Below are positions 35,950-47,679 of a stretch of 64,000 bases of DNA, piece after piece; the stretch's first letter is position 1; each line of letters starts with the position of its first letter. Location: positions 54,832,025 through 54,896,024 of the forward strand of contig CP136068.1 of NCBI GenBank assembly GCA_032622095.1, in the 5' to 3' direction. Under the pieces are notes generated by a model. It worked only from the letters and a program-made list of their open reading frames with translations, was not told the origin of the DNA and made no database searches. The DNA is from Siphonodentalium dalli (Eukaryota; Mollusca; Scaphopoda; Gadilida; Siphonodentaliidae). The position numbers and the translations under genes are program-made.

Positions 35950-37773
35950 ATTAAACGAAATGGAGGTTCCTTCCGAATATCAGTGTGGCTTCAGAAAGAA
36001 TTACAGGACCACAGACAATTTATTTATTTTAAAATGTTTAATTGAAAAACGTATAAATGATGGCAAAAAATTATACACATGCTTTGTGGACTTCAAAAAG
36101 GCATTCGACAGTGTCTGGCGAGAAGGATTATTATATAAACTATTAAATCTAGGAATTGGGGGAAACATCTATATGTGCTTGAAAGAAATAATAACCAGTT
36201 ATTCTTCAAGGTTAAAAATCAATGGAAATTCTCTTACTGCACCCAGAAACAGCCAAATCGGCTTAATGCAAGGAAATAACCTTAGCCCTTTATTATTCAA
36301 TATTTTCGTAGATGGTCTAGCAGAAGAACTAATGGCCGACGACATGCATGAACCTTGCATAGATAATTTTAAAGTACCGTGTTTAATGTACGCTGACGAT
36401 CTCGTATTAACTTCGGAGTCTCAAGACGGCTTGCAAAATATGTTGACTCAACTGAACATTTTTTGTACGCGGTGGAAACTAATTGTGAACAAAAATAAGA
36501 CCAAAATATTGATTTTTAACAAAAGTGGAAAAAAACTAAAACACAATCCTTTTCAAATTGGTACTCATACGTTGGAAACGACACAACAATATACATATCT
36601 TGGGTTGAAACTAGCGGCATCTGGCACTTTCTCACATGCATTAAACGATTTAAAGATTAGAGCATCGAGAGCTCATTTTTCACTACAAAGAACATGTAAC
36701 GACTCGGCACCCATTGATGTCACGTGCAAACTTTTTGATTCTTGTGTAAAACCGATATTGACTTATGGATCTGAAATATGGGGTGACTATTCAGAAAGCC
36801 GCAAGGAAAATCCCATCGAAAAATTCCACACACAATTTTGTAAACGAATTTTGGGATTATTTAGAAACACATCTAATATGGCTGTACTAGCCGAAATGGG
36901 TAGATTTCCGATCTATATCAATGTATTAAGGAACATGATAGTCTATTGGCTTCGAGCTAACACTTTGTGTGATAAACGATTGGTGTATAAATGTTTAAAA
37001 TTGATTTCTTGTGATGCAGATAATGAGTGGTTACAGTGTATTAAAAATAACTTATATAAATATGGATTTGGGTACGTGTGGGAATCACCAAAATCAGTCA
37101 ACATAGATACTTTTGGGGAGAAATTTCAATCCCGATTAAAAGACCATTTCCGACAAGCATGGAGGCACCTTGATATAAAAGGTGCATGTGCAGAAAATAG
37201 TAAATTAGAATTTATGGGAAAAATCAAAACAGATTTTGAAACAAGGGCTTCTTATTTAACAACGTTATCTCGAAATGAAAGACGTCCAATATCGAAACTT
37301 GTTACAAGCTCGCACAAGCTAGAAATAGAAATAGGCAGACATGTGAAACCTAATCCAATCCCCGTAGAGGAACGAACTTGCAAACAATGTAGTCATAATA
37401 TGCCCGCTAAAGATAAACCTATCGAAGATGAGTCTCACTTTTTATTACACTGCCCGAAGTACCACAATCCTAGGCAAGTCTTTAGCAGTTACGCGAAGAA
37501 TGTGATATCAAATTACGATGCGTTAGACGAGCGCGAAAAGCTTCAAGAAATATTCAAATCTAATGATAAACAACTGAGCAGAGCTCTGAGTAAATATTTA
37601 ATTGAAGCCGAAATATTACGACAATAACACTGTAATCACTCAGCACAAATATTCTAGTCATATATTTTATTTGCATGTTTATATATATATTTTTTTGTTT
37701 TGTTTTTCTTTCTTTGCCATATCCTGTATCCGTATAGCGATTGCGCAATAAAGTATCTATCTATCTATCTATC
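35950..37773 (+). mobile_element. 5'-truncated non-LTR retrotransposon (LINE)
   Basis: The insertion interrupts a minisatellite unit between GACAGAGTC and TACAGTAAGCC. It begins within the reverse transcriptase coding region, so the endonuclease is missing. It ends GCAATAAAGTATC followed by ATCT repeats (37751-37773). No target duplication longer than the shared 'tc' is visible. The reading frame is uninterrupted, which suggests a recent insertion. Confidence 0.9.
35960..37627 (+). CDS. LINE reverse transcriptase, N-terminally truncated
   Basis: This open frame of 555 residues is the C-terminal part of a LINE ORF2 polyprotein, which copies element RNA into DNA at the target site. Visible reverse transcriptase motifs are QCGFRKNYRTTDN (residues 8-20), FVDFKKAFD with the first catalytic Asp (42-50), QGNNLSPLLFNIF (104-116) and the YADD box (144-147). 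A thumb region with YTYLG follows. The C-terminus carries a CCHC zinc finger (Cys474, Cys477, His493, Cys498) as in many metazoan LINEs. There are no stops or frameshifts. The apurinic endonuclease and first reverse transcriptase block are absent, so the product alone should not be mobile. The chosen start is simply the first Met after the junction. I cannot name the clade with certainty. Confidence 0.93.
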   Translation: MEVPSEYQCGFRKNYRTTDNLFILKCLIEKRINDGKKLYTCFVDFKKAFDSVWREGLLYKLLNLGIGGNIYMCLKEIITSYSSRLKINGNSLTAPRNSQIGLMQGNNLSPLLFNIFVDGLAEELMADDMHEPCIDNFKVPCLMYADDLVLTSESQDGLQNMLTQLNIFCTRWKLIVNKNKTKILIFNKSGKKLKHNPFQIGTHTLETTQQYTYLGLKLAASGTFSHALNDLKIRASRAHFSLQRTCNDSAPIDVTCKLFDSCVKPILTYGSEIWGDYSESRKENPIEKFHTQFCKRILGLFRNTSNMAVLAEMGRFPIYINVLRNMIVYWLRANTLCDKRLVYKCLKLISCDADNEWLQCIKNNLYKYGFGYVWESPKSVNIDTFGEKFQSRLKDHFRQAWRHLDIKGACAENSKLEFMGKIKTDFETRASYLTTLSRNERRPISKLVTSSHKLEIEIGRHVKPNPIPVEERTCKQCSHNMPAKDKPIEDESHFLLHCPKYHNPRQVFSSYAKNVISNYDALDEREKLQEIFKSNDKQLSRALSKYLIEAEILRQ

Positions 37774-37950
37774 TACAGTAAGCCTGTTAGCCATGGTTAT
37801 AAATCCATTATAACTCTATACTAATGTTGCTGGGGGGGGGGGGGGGGGGGGTCCTGGTACAATGGACAGAGTCTATAGTAAGCCTGTTAGCCATGCTTAT
37901 AAATCCATTACAACTCTATACTAATGTTGCTGGGGGGGGGGGGGGGGGTA
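37774..37950. repeat. Poly-G minisatellite, segment 2
   Basis: Two units of the 93-bp repeat follow the LINE and end at the GTA that flanks the next insertion. G runs reach about 19 bases. Confidence 0.93.
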
Positions 37951-39601
37951 TAGTCCAGTGCATTTATGAGAAAATAGGGCTGAACCTCAAAATAATTGCA
38001 ACACAAAAGATTTTGTTTTATTTTGGTTGGGAGCATCATAGAGTATACTCAGCTAAAAATCAACAAAAATCTGAACATGCGAAATGGCCTTTTTGAGGCA
38101 AAAAGTGGTGAAAATGATGAAAAATTTGTGAAAAATGGAGATTAACATTTTTTGTTAATAACTCTTGATGTAAACATACAATTCACAATGATAATCTGTG
38201 GTACAGTTGTATCCAAGATTTTGTATCATTTTATTCTATAAATATTGATTAAATTTTCTAAATTTGGGTGAAAAATTTGCCAAAATTCAGTGAAAACTGG
38301 AAGTCTACAATAACTCTTGATGCAGTCGTAAAATTGTCATAACTGGGCTTGGAACTATTGTTATATAGTTATATCCACAATTGTGGTTTTTTTTCATGTT
38401 GTTACTACAAGCAAATAATCAAAATAATCAAAATATTTTAGGGTGAAAAGATGTAAAAATGGCAAGAAATCAGAGAAAAATGGAATTTCACATTACATGT
38501 TTATGCATCAGAAAATTGCCATAGTTGGACTTGGACTGTTGTCAGTCAATTATATATGAGATTTTCCATCAATTTTGGGCCAGCTTGTGGTATCAATGAC
38601 ACTAAGTTGTCCATATCTTGTGACAAAATAGTGAAAAAAAAGGAAAAAATATAGAAATTCATTAAAAAAAATATAGAATTTGTGAATTCAGTGACATTCA
38701 TTGACATATCCAACATAAGGCATTTATTTCAACACTAAGGTGTTTCAGGAGGAAAGTGCAAATGATTTTGCACATTAAACATACATTGTTTTTACAATTT
38801 ATACACAAAAACCTTTAAAAATGAACAAAAAACGCCCCAAAATGGCATTTTTTAGATGAGTCAATTCTAAAGATTAATAGGGCCATAATTTGATTTTCTA
38901 CACCATGATTTGGGAAATTCCTTTACAATGTGTTTAACGATGTTTACTTAAGTGATTATGAGAAAGACAGGGAATATGGATATATAATTATTGATTTGTA
39001 TGACATCAAATATGCTATTTCATCACACCGGTTCTGGACCACAGGCAAATTTGGCTGTCCATACAATGGTGGAACACACATTTTGTTTAAGAATATTTTT
39101 GTCCTCTCAATCATAGATGCATAAAGAAATTATATTTTGTGCACAACCTAGAGTGGAAATGACTAAAACAATATTGAATCCCTTCATTTTTCTTTATTTT
39201 TGAAAATACAAGACCATACAAAATGGATTTTAACTAATTTTGATAAATTGAGCCTCCGAAATTAGACAAACTCCAAATTTTGGAGGCACATAACTCAAAA
39301 AAATACTCAACGTATCGAGGAAAGGTTTTCTGTTCTGTAATCAGGGTTGTGCATTCTACAAAATGAATATATAAATGGAAGGACATGTGAAAGGAAGTTT
39401 TTTATAAACATCCTTAAAAAGCTATAAAATGAGTATTTTACCAAATTTCGACAAATTTATTTCACAAAATTCATCAATTTCGCATTTCTTGATTCTTGTT
39501 GATTTTTAGTATATTATTTGTGATGGGTTAAAGTACTCATTCCCACTGAGAAACTTTGTGTTGCAATTATTTTGAGGTGAAACCATAAATGCACTGGACT
39601 A
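37951..39601. mobile_element. Non-autonomous TIR element, 1651 bp
   Basis: It begins TAGTCCAGTGCATTTATG and ends with the complement CATAAATGCACTGGACTA. Inner blocks 'ACCTCAAAATAATTGCAACA' and 'ctaaaaatcaacaa' also pair, giving imperfect TIRs of about 150 bp. GTA stands on both sides (37948-37950 and 39602-39604), consistent with a 2-3 bp target duplication. The interior is AT-rich with no recognisable transposase. Confidence 0.78.
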
Positions 39602-40362
39602 GTACTGGTAGAATGGACATCGTCTATAGTAAGCCTGTTAGCCATGCTTATAAATCTATAAATCCACAACAACTCTATACTAATGTTGCTGGGGGGGGGG
39701 GGGGGGGGTCCTGCTACAATGGACAGTCTATAATAAGCCTGTTAGCCATGCTTAGAAATCCATTACAACTCTATACTAATGTTGCTGGGGGGGGGGGGGT
39801 CCTGGTACAATGGACAGAGTCTATAATAAGCCTGTTAGCGATGGTTATAAATCCATTACAACTCTATACTATAAATGTTGCTGGGGGGGGGGGGGGGTCC
39901 TGGTACAATGGGCAGAGTCTATAATAAGCCTGTTAGCCATGCTTATAAATCTATAAATCCATTACAACTCTATACTAATGTTGCTGGGGGGGGGGGGGGG
40001 GGGTCCTGGTACAATGGACAGAGTCTATAGTAAGCCTGTTAGCCATGCTTATAAATCCATTACAACTCTCTACTAATGTTGCTGGGGGGGGGGGTCCTGG
40101 TACAATGGACAGAGTCTATAGTAAGCCTGTTAGCCATGCTTATAAATCCATTACAACTCTATACTAATGTTGCTGGGGGGGGGGGGGTCCTGGCACAATG
40201 GACAGAGTCTATAGTAAGCCTGTTAGCCATGCTTATAAATCCATTTCAACTCTATACTAATGTTGTTGGGGGGGGGGGGGTCGAGTCTTGGTACAATGGA
40301 CAGAGTCTATAGTAAGCCTGTTAGCCATGCTTATAAATCCATTTCAACTCTATTCTAACTAG
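39602..40362. repeat. Poly-G minisatellite, segment 3
   Basis: About eight units of the 93-bp repeat, with G runs of 11-20 bases. Small variants duplicate 'tataaatc' or insert 'taaa' before 'tgttgctg'. Confidence 0.94.
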
Positions 40363-40750
40363 AGGTGTGACTGTCCCAATGGGACTAAGGATACCCCCCA
40401 TGTTTTTAAAATACTAAGATGTTTCACATGTCACTGATGTCAGTAAACATTTAGTTAAAATAATAAAATAACAGTTCCCATTGCAGGTGCACAAACCTAA
40501 CCGTAATCTTAAACCTATTGACCGAAAAATGTAGGAATAAAAGCTCGGACAAAATTATGCATTTTGCAAAAATGTTCTAAGTCGAAAAAGGGGAATAACT
40601 CCACAAAAAAAGTCGGACAGACATCATAATCGCAGGTGCACAGGTTCTCATGGTACTAAATATCAGTGCCAAGATTAAAAAACATTGACCTAAAAATGTA
40701 GAAATAAAAGCTCGGACAAAATTAGGCATGTTGCAAAACAATGTCTAAAT

Positions 40751-43080
40751 CAAACGAGAGGCCGATCACGATCGGCAGATGTTTAACCCATACCTTGGCG
40801 ATAGCGATTAGCTATAACTGATAATTGGTCAAAGATATGATCACAGTAATACATATATCAGTACCTAACTTAAAATCAAAAGGTCAAATAATTTGTCTTA
40901 AGAAGGGGTTAAAGTAATTGGGGTGGGGGAGGAGTCGTTTTAAATCTCATAACTCTGTCCCTATTCACACAAGGACCTCTCACTGTGAGATCCAATTGTT
41001 TAGCCATTAATAAATTTGACAGATAGGATAAACAATTATCCAGCCAGCAGGTTGTTCATCTTTACCTTCATACAACCACCCACCTAGAGCTATGTAACAT
41101 ATGTCATCACTCAATTAATAACAGATTTTGCTTGGAATGACATCTATTAAAGGTATTCTCATACTCTGGATATTGGATGTTCACATGTCAATTTATTGAT
41201 ATCATTATATTACATGCAACTATTGCAATAAAATCTTCATATTTTCAATACAGGACATCACACCTTATTAATGGAATACAACTAAAACAAATTAGTGTCA
41301 ATGACAATTTTTTTTTTTAATTAAATAATTTTTTTATTATTATAAAAGTTTTTTAATATTTGATTATGTTAAATTGAGCGAGGAAATTCAATCTAAAAAA
41401 ATATGAAAAATCCAAATTTCAAATTTAAAAAAAAAGAAGGGTCATAACTCCTTTAAAATAAATCGGATCAAACCCATATTCAAACTCGAACTGTATTTTG
41501 GGATGAGAAACCTATATACAAAATTTGGTTCCGATCAAATAGAAAATGTTAGAGTTATCGCATTATACCTAAAGTGTCTGACAGACAGACAGATATAGAT
41601 GGACGAACAGACGAGTAGTCAATCCGGACATTGACACTATGTGTACCATACTATGGTATAGGTACACATAAAAAGTTTTATCTCATGCAGAGTTCAGGAA
41701 AAATACATCAAACCTGGTGTGCCCCTTTAATTTTTCAATTCACATATGTAATCAATTGAAATCAATGTCGAAAAAGCTTTCCATTAATATATAGATAAAA
41801 CAAACTAGACCTACAGTACTAAAAGTGTTATGAACAATTATTTTGTTCCCATAGACTGATACAGAGCTCTCAAGTTTTTAAAACTTTGAAAACCAAAGTT
41901 GTCTTCCCATGAAACCAACAAAATTCCAATGGTAATGCTATTAAACAATGAAACCAGATTATGCCTTTAAGATGAAATTTAAATAACCATGCATATAAAA
42001 TATAATAGTATAAACATTCCACCTATGATATGGCCAGAGATACTTATAGAGTATAAAGTATATCTGATACAGCCAACACATCTCCTAGCAGTTAAAGACA
42101 TATTATGTACTTGTTCGGGTGCGTGAAACTGATAAGTTAGTATTCAGGCACTATACCAATTTGAGGAATGCAACATTCTACTAACACCGTTGAAAATCTG
42201 AAGCAAATCGACCGTACCGCTCCATAGAAAACATCGTCTGAACTACTCTCAATTGTAAATATTTATTACGCAATTCGGGACGCATCTATCGACAATAAAC
42301 TAACGAAAACGATTTTACCACCGAGAGTCACTGCATTTAATTAATACATAAGCATGACTGAGTGTGTTGTCAATTTAGATATAACATTTGTGAAAATAAC
42401 TACTTTGAACAAGATTATTCTCCATTTCTATTTGATCACCCTACCGGAGTGTTTCACATCACTTTAATTAACTCAATACAAGATAACCAACTTCATGGTA
42501 TTGTAACTGGATACTAACTCTGTGTGAGAAGACACAAGAGAGAGACAACTTCATAGCATCCTGAACCTGATTTATTAGATACTATCTAGACAGTGCCACC
42601 TGTGTATCTTTGATATATTTTAGCGATGAATAAAATAATCAAAGGGCCATAACTCCAGTAAAAAGTACCGGATCAAACCCATATTCGAACTCGATCTGTA
42701 TTTTGAGTTGAGAAACTCACATACAAAATTTGTTTCCCATCAGTTGAAAAATTGTTGATTTATCGAAGCATTCATGAATTCTATGTCAAAGGGCCATAAC
42801 TCCATTAAAAAATATCAAATCAAACCCATATTCGAACTCGATATGTATTTTGGGTTGAGCAACTCACATACCAAATTTGGTTATGGTCAGATAATTTCTT
42901 TTTGAGTTATGGCAGCATGCATAAATTCTAAGTTGAAAAAGGGCCATAACTCCGTTAAAAAACTCGGATCAAACCCATATTCGAACTCGATCTGAATTTG
43001 GTGCTGAGAAATTCATATACAAAATTTGGTTCCGATCAGATAGAAAATATTTCAGTTATCGCACCATGCGTAAAGTGTCT

Positions 43081-43114
<34 letters not shown>

Positions 43115-43187
43115 GGACGGACTAACGACGAGTGGTCAATCCGGGCAACGACACTATGTTTACCATACTATGGTATGGGTAAACATA
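40751..43187. mobile_element. Hairpin-ended element, family 2, copy A (composite)
   Basis: The 5' hairpin CCGATC-AC-GATCGG (40762-40775) is followed by ATGTTTAACCCATACC (40779-40794) and a second hairpin ATAGC-GATTA-GCTAT (40801-40815). Units of about 135 bp have 'gggccataactcc', 'cggatcaaacccatattcga' and 'aaatttggttccgatcag' (41430-41570, 42640-43070). There are two 3' hairpins, at 41638-41670 and 43155-43187, each preceded by a GACA/GGAC tract. So either two elements lie side by side or one is nested; 41680-42630 shows no clear 5' end for the second. Confidence 0.75.
43155..43187. other. 3' terminal hairpin, family 2
   Basis: TATGTTTACCATAC-TATG-GTATGGGTAAACATA forms a near-perfect stem. 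The distal arm GGTATGGGTAAACAT is the complement of the motif after the 5' hairpin, with a single-base difference. The same hairpin occurs at 58637-58669, and a variant with compensatory changes at 41638-41670. Confidence 0.88.
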
Positions 43188-43577
43188 AAAAGGGAAATAA
43201 CTCCACCAAAAAATGCCGGACAGATGTCATAATCGCAGGTGCACAGGTTCCCATGGTACTAAATGTCTGTGCCAAGTTAAAAAAAAATTGACCTAGAAAT
43301 GTATGAAATAAAAGCTCGGACAAAATTATACATGTTGCAAAACATTTCTAAGTCGAAAAAGGGGGAATAACTCCAACAAAAAAAGTCCGACAGATGTCAT
43401 AATCGCAGGTGCACAGGTTCCCATGGTGGTTGATGCCTGTGCCAAGTTTCACGGAAATTGATCAAAAAACAGCTGAGAAAAACTCCGGACAAATTTGTGT
43501 CCACGGACGGACGGACGACGGACGGACGGACAAGCTGACTCCAGTATACCCCCCCTAACTTCGTTGCGGGGGGTATA

Positions 43578-43877
43578 ATTAATGTTGCTGGGAGGGGGGG
43601 GTCCTGGTAGAATGGACAGTCTACAGTAAGCCTGTTAGCCATGCTTATAAATCCATTACAACTCTATACTAATTTTGCTGGGGGGGGGGGGGGGGGTCCT
43701 GGTAGAATGGACAGAGTCTATAGTAAGCCTGTTAGCCATGCTTATAAATCCATTACAACTCTCTACTAATGTTGTTGTGGGGGGGGGGGGGGTCCTGGTA
43801 TGGACAGTCTGTAGTAAGCCTGTTAGCCATGCTTATAAATCCATTACAACTCTCTACTAATGTTGCTGGGGGGGATC
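43578..43877. repeat. Poly-G minisatellite, segment 4
   Basis: Three units of the 93-bp repeat complete the array right of the nested elements and end at a shortened G run near 43874. Confidence 0.92.
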
Positions 43878-43979
43878 CCCATATATAAATACACTAACAA
43901 CCTTGGGCTGAACAATATACATCTCTTTTAACTAGATCATGCCATGAATCTCTACTCTGGATAACTAACACCTGTAGAG

Positions 43980-44341
43980 ATCATATTCCACTAGTACAAA
44001 ACCTGGGAACTTTTTGAAGTTTTGACAGGTCGAAAAAAATAACACAGGGGGAATATATTTCTTTGTTATTATCTGTTTCTTAATAATGAACTGCACTGTA
44101 GGTGAAGGTCCCAACTCGAAAATTTCATTTTCTTACAATTATGGAATTTCTCCTGGGTAATTAATTGAATGTTTATTGCGATATTGGCTCACAAAAGTCA
44201 CAGAAAAGCATGCAATTTTGAGTCAGGACCTTCACAGTGAAGTAAATTATTAAGGAACAGATAATAATTAAGAAATATATTTGCCGTGTTATTTTTTAGA
44301 CTTTTTCAAGTTTCAAGGTTTTGTATTGGTGGAATGTGATC
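43980..44341. mobile_element. Palindromic MITE-like element, 362 bp
   Basis: Imperfect arms of about 130 bp: left 'gatcatattccactagtac' and 'aataacacagggggaatata' pair with the complement at the right ('ttgccgtgttatttttt', 'gtattggtggaatgtgatc'). The centre holds 'ctcctgggtaattaattg'. There is no coding content and the target duplication is unclear. Confidence 0.75.
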
Positions 44342-44358
44342 ATGGCAAGAACTACATT

Positions 44359-44490
44359 TCAACCTGCCTTTTTCAAAAAAAAATTAATGAAAATACTGCT
44401 CCAACCATGAGTGATCTACCTTTTAACCTACCTTTTTCAAAATTTGTTTAATGAAAATACTCCTCCAACCATGAGTGACCGACCTGGTAC
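44359..44490. repeat. Two-copy tandem repeat of about 64 bp
   Basis: Two copies read 'aacctgcctttttcaaa' then 'tgaaaatactgctccaacca' and 'tgagtgatctacc', directly adjacent. Confidence 0.8.
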
Positions 44491-44705
44491 GTTACATTGA
44501 GATATTAGTTACATATGATTGTCCTACAATATATATGCTCTCAATTCAATGGAAACAAACATATGTGCACACATACCTATAAGCAGGAGTAAGATAATAA
44601 CAATAGGCATATGATTTTTATTTAAATAAGGCAGCATATGGTGTGCATGAGCGCTACAACAATCATCATACCTAAGATTGATTAATTGGGAAACTTTGAA
44701 TGCAG

Positions 44706-44738
44706 CGAGTGGGGGAGGGGGAGGGGGGGGGGGGGGTT
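44706..44738. repeat. G-rich tract
   Basis: Runs GTGGGGGAGGGGGAGGG are followed by a longer G run. This could form a G-quadruplex. It is low-complexity sequence with no gene in it; the Pro run on the minus strand is a translation of this tract. Confidence 0.8.
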
Positions 44739-44901
44739 GAGATAAAAGCTTTGGTATAATAATGTAGACCTTTATATCATGCTTCTGCATGTATTCAACA
44801 AGAGCTATGCTGGGCATGGCAAAATATGCCTGTGTGCTTTTAATATGAACTGTACACAAACAAACTATGGCAGTGACACTAAATTGTAGTAACCTCAAAT
44901 A

Positions 44902-45837
44902 TTGAAAATTTCAATTCGAGCCATAATTAAGTCAATAAAAAATATTCATACAAAACCCATAATGGAACTTGACCTGTATTTTGGTCTGGAAATATCACAT
45001 ACCAAATTTGGTTCTGATAAAATAAACCAAACTAAAGTTATCATCCAGAAACAGGCATATAAAATTGAATTTTCCAAGTTGAAAAAGGTGCATAACTCTG
45101 GCAAAAATCATCGGGCCGAACCCAAAATTCGAACTTGACCTGTATTTTGGTATGACTGAGCCACATACCAAATTTAGTTGTGATCGAATAAACTAAACTC
45201 AAGTTTTCATCTGAAACCAAAATATGAATGTGGTGACAAGTTTTATTTTACAACTCTGGTATGAAATTTTTTCCAGCAAATTTCATCTCAATCATGTGGA
45301 GTAATGTTTAGAAATAAAGAAAAACTGAAAAATGCTAACACATATTTTCAGAGTATTTGTCAAAAGCAATCTAACAAAACTTTTAGTTTCGAAGCCGTTC
45401 ATGTGCTCAGATTTTACCAAAGTACATGTTAAGCAGAAAAACGACAGCCCAGGAATCAGATAATAGTCAGAACCCCAGATAACCAATGATATCTCTCCTT
45501 GACTCAAATGGTATTGTGAATGCTTATAGATTAAAAGGCCATTAGGGCCACAAGTTTTTTTTTAAACAGAAAATTTAATGATGGCTTGACTTTTAGCAGA
45601 GTCTGGACCCATAATCAAATTTATACTCATTTTAATATGATTAATCCACATACCAAAATTTGAAAGCTATTGGATATCTATAACTTAAGTTATCATCTGT
45701 ACACTAAAATACTAGTAAATCTACATATTCCAAGTCAGAAATGGTTGGACAGAACCCAAATTTGAACATGACTGGGACTTCTCAGGTGTAAACCATATAT
45801 AAACTTTCATAAAAGCCATAATACGGTCGGATATATA
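44902..45837. mobile_element. Diverged family 2-like tandem units
   Basis: Units contain 'cgaacttgacctgtattttg', 'acataccaaatttggttctg' and 'tgcataactctggcaaaaat' (44930-45220), with more diverged matches at 45540-45800. There is no terminal hairpin. A C run lies at 45842-45857. Confidence 0.6.
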
Positions 45838-46004
45838 GCACACCCCCCCCCCCCCCAGAATATTTGTTTCTAGGGACTATAATTCTAATACACTTATAAT
45901 TTATACATACGTGTACGTATCATGTTGTTAATAATAGGCTGATTATGTGTGAACATTTCCAATATATATTGTTAAACATATCAGGATAGACACAGCATGT
46001 TGTA

Positions 46005-47375
46005 TAGTCCAAGTCTTCTCGTACTAAAACCAGCTAAGATATTGGGTTGGCTAGATGCTGGATTTTAGTCCGAGGTCGTCCCGTATGGTCTCTTATGACA
46101 CGAGTTACGCCCAAGGTTTGTGGCGGGTATTTGTTGTGTATTTTACTCGATTTACCTAGCAAATCAATACGTGATGCTATATACATCGGAAAGAGTGACA
46201 TCTTATGGTCATAATGGTGTATAATAATCTAAACTTTAATGTTAAATTACACATAGATTATTCCGGTTGATTGCCACAAACATCGCTTTTTTTCTCTGTT
46301 TGTTTACGTTTTAACTGAAAGCCGAAGTGGTCGAATTACTTCGGCATAAATCCGGAGTTTGTTTTGGGTATTCTAGTTTCCGTTTCTATATATAGCGCGG
46401 AGTTTTCCGAACAAAATGGCAAAAACCGAAACCGAAAAGTCCAGTTTCCTATGTGCTTTGAGAACATATTCCCGCACTTAAAACTTAATGACATAATGAG
46501 GACCAGAACGGTAGTTTTGTTGACAATTTTCGCAAGCAACTTGTCAAAATTTGGAGCAAATTAGAACTCTTGTGTCTGACTTGCCATGTGTGTGATTTTC
46601 GTCCATGTGCATTTTGACTTTTGCGTTGATGAAATAATCGGAGAACCGAATCACACAGTTATGAAATATAGTTCTTTCCGTTTTAGTGGGACTTTCAAAC
46701 ATAAGGTTCAAAATTTATACAAATTTTGTTTGATTTTTTGTGTGCTTAACAAGAGCAGTATATTGCTCTGTACGCTTAGTATATATCTTAATTTCGCGGA
46801 AGTGCACCAAATGTTGGTGAAATGTAGCGCCATATTTATTCTAATGCTCGTTGTGTTTACACTGTTTTAAACTTTGAGAGGGTTGTATAATTCCCGTAAT
46901 TTATTTAATGTATTACATTTATATCTTCAATGTTTACTTAATCTATTTATTTTTTATTTATTGACACACATAATTACAATTACAATGGAGAATTCATCGT
47001 AATTTGCGTGGTTAGTCGAAAATCTACGGAATATTTACAACGGAAAATGCCGAACACAGCTCGCGAGGTCAACTGAGTTCGCATACTTTAAAAAAATTTG
47101 TAAACAGTGCGGTAATTGTCTCTTTTCACATTAAATTACCGCTTTCAATTCACAACTGATGTGGGTTTCAGATCAAATAGCATGTCTTCTGCGGAAAATA
47201 TCCGTTTATTGTCGCAATTGTGATATTTTATTTCATATAATTGTGGTTTTATTTGAGCGGGTCATTAACACTTAACTCGTGTCATAAGAGACCATACGGG
47301 ACGACGTCGGACTAAAATCCAGCATCTAGCCAACCCAATATCTTAGCTGGTTTTAGTACGAGAAGACTTGGACTA
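46005..47375. mobile_element. Second element with long TIRs and a 9-bp target duplication
   Basis: The element is 1371 bp with TIRs of about 102 bp (46005-46107 and 47272-47375). The left end reads TAGTCCAAGTCTTCTCGTAC and the right end is its complement. The arms differ at very few positions. CATGTTGTA is repeated exactly on both flanks (45996-46004 and 47376-47384). This fits a non-autonomous Mutator-like element. The ends differ from those of 10899-13587, so it is a different family. Interior frames (for example 46586-46870) show no transposase motif. Confidence 0.85.
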
Positions 47376-47679
47376 CATGTTGTATAGAACTATAGAATCG
47401 CACTTTTCATTCCACTTTTCCAACAAGAGAAACTGATTATGAACAGACAGGAAAGTATTATGTAAATACCTGGTGGCAATATATGAATAAGCCTATTTTC
47501 GATTTACGACATATAATTTTGATTTGATGACTATAAATTTCGTAAATGTTTACATTGCACTCCTGGAGTTAACATGTTGAGTGCCACTCACCATTCAGTA
47601 GCACATGAAAAGAATGAGATAACTTGTGGTTGGCAGTCAACATGCAATCCAGTCATATTAACAGGTGTTGGTAAACTAT

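Larger units (their letters stand above)
40363..43577. mobile_element. Hairpin-ended element, family 1, copy 2, with nested family 2
   Basis: The 5' hairpin GTCCCA-A-TGGGAC is at 40373-40385, with ATACCCCCC shortly after. Family 1 units occupy 40420-40750 and 43190-43545. A GGAC tract (43504-43530) precedes the 3' hairpin TATACCCCCCC...GGGGGGTATA at 43555-43577. The insertion lies in a poly-G minisatellite unit. Family 2 material (about 40751-43187) interrupts it between 'ctaaatcaaa' and 'aagggaaataactcc'. Confidence 0.78.

Noticed and set aside
44524-44898. A 124-codon minus-strand frame with a hydrophobic start and a Pro run
   Set aside because: The Pro run translates a G-rich tract, and the hydrophobic ends reflect AT-rich sequence. 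No splice sites or family match support it.
46364-46870. Frames inside the 46005-47375 element as a possible transposase
   Set aside because: No DDE motif or zinc-binding pattern was seen, and lengths of 66-94 residues are too short.
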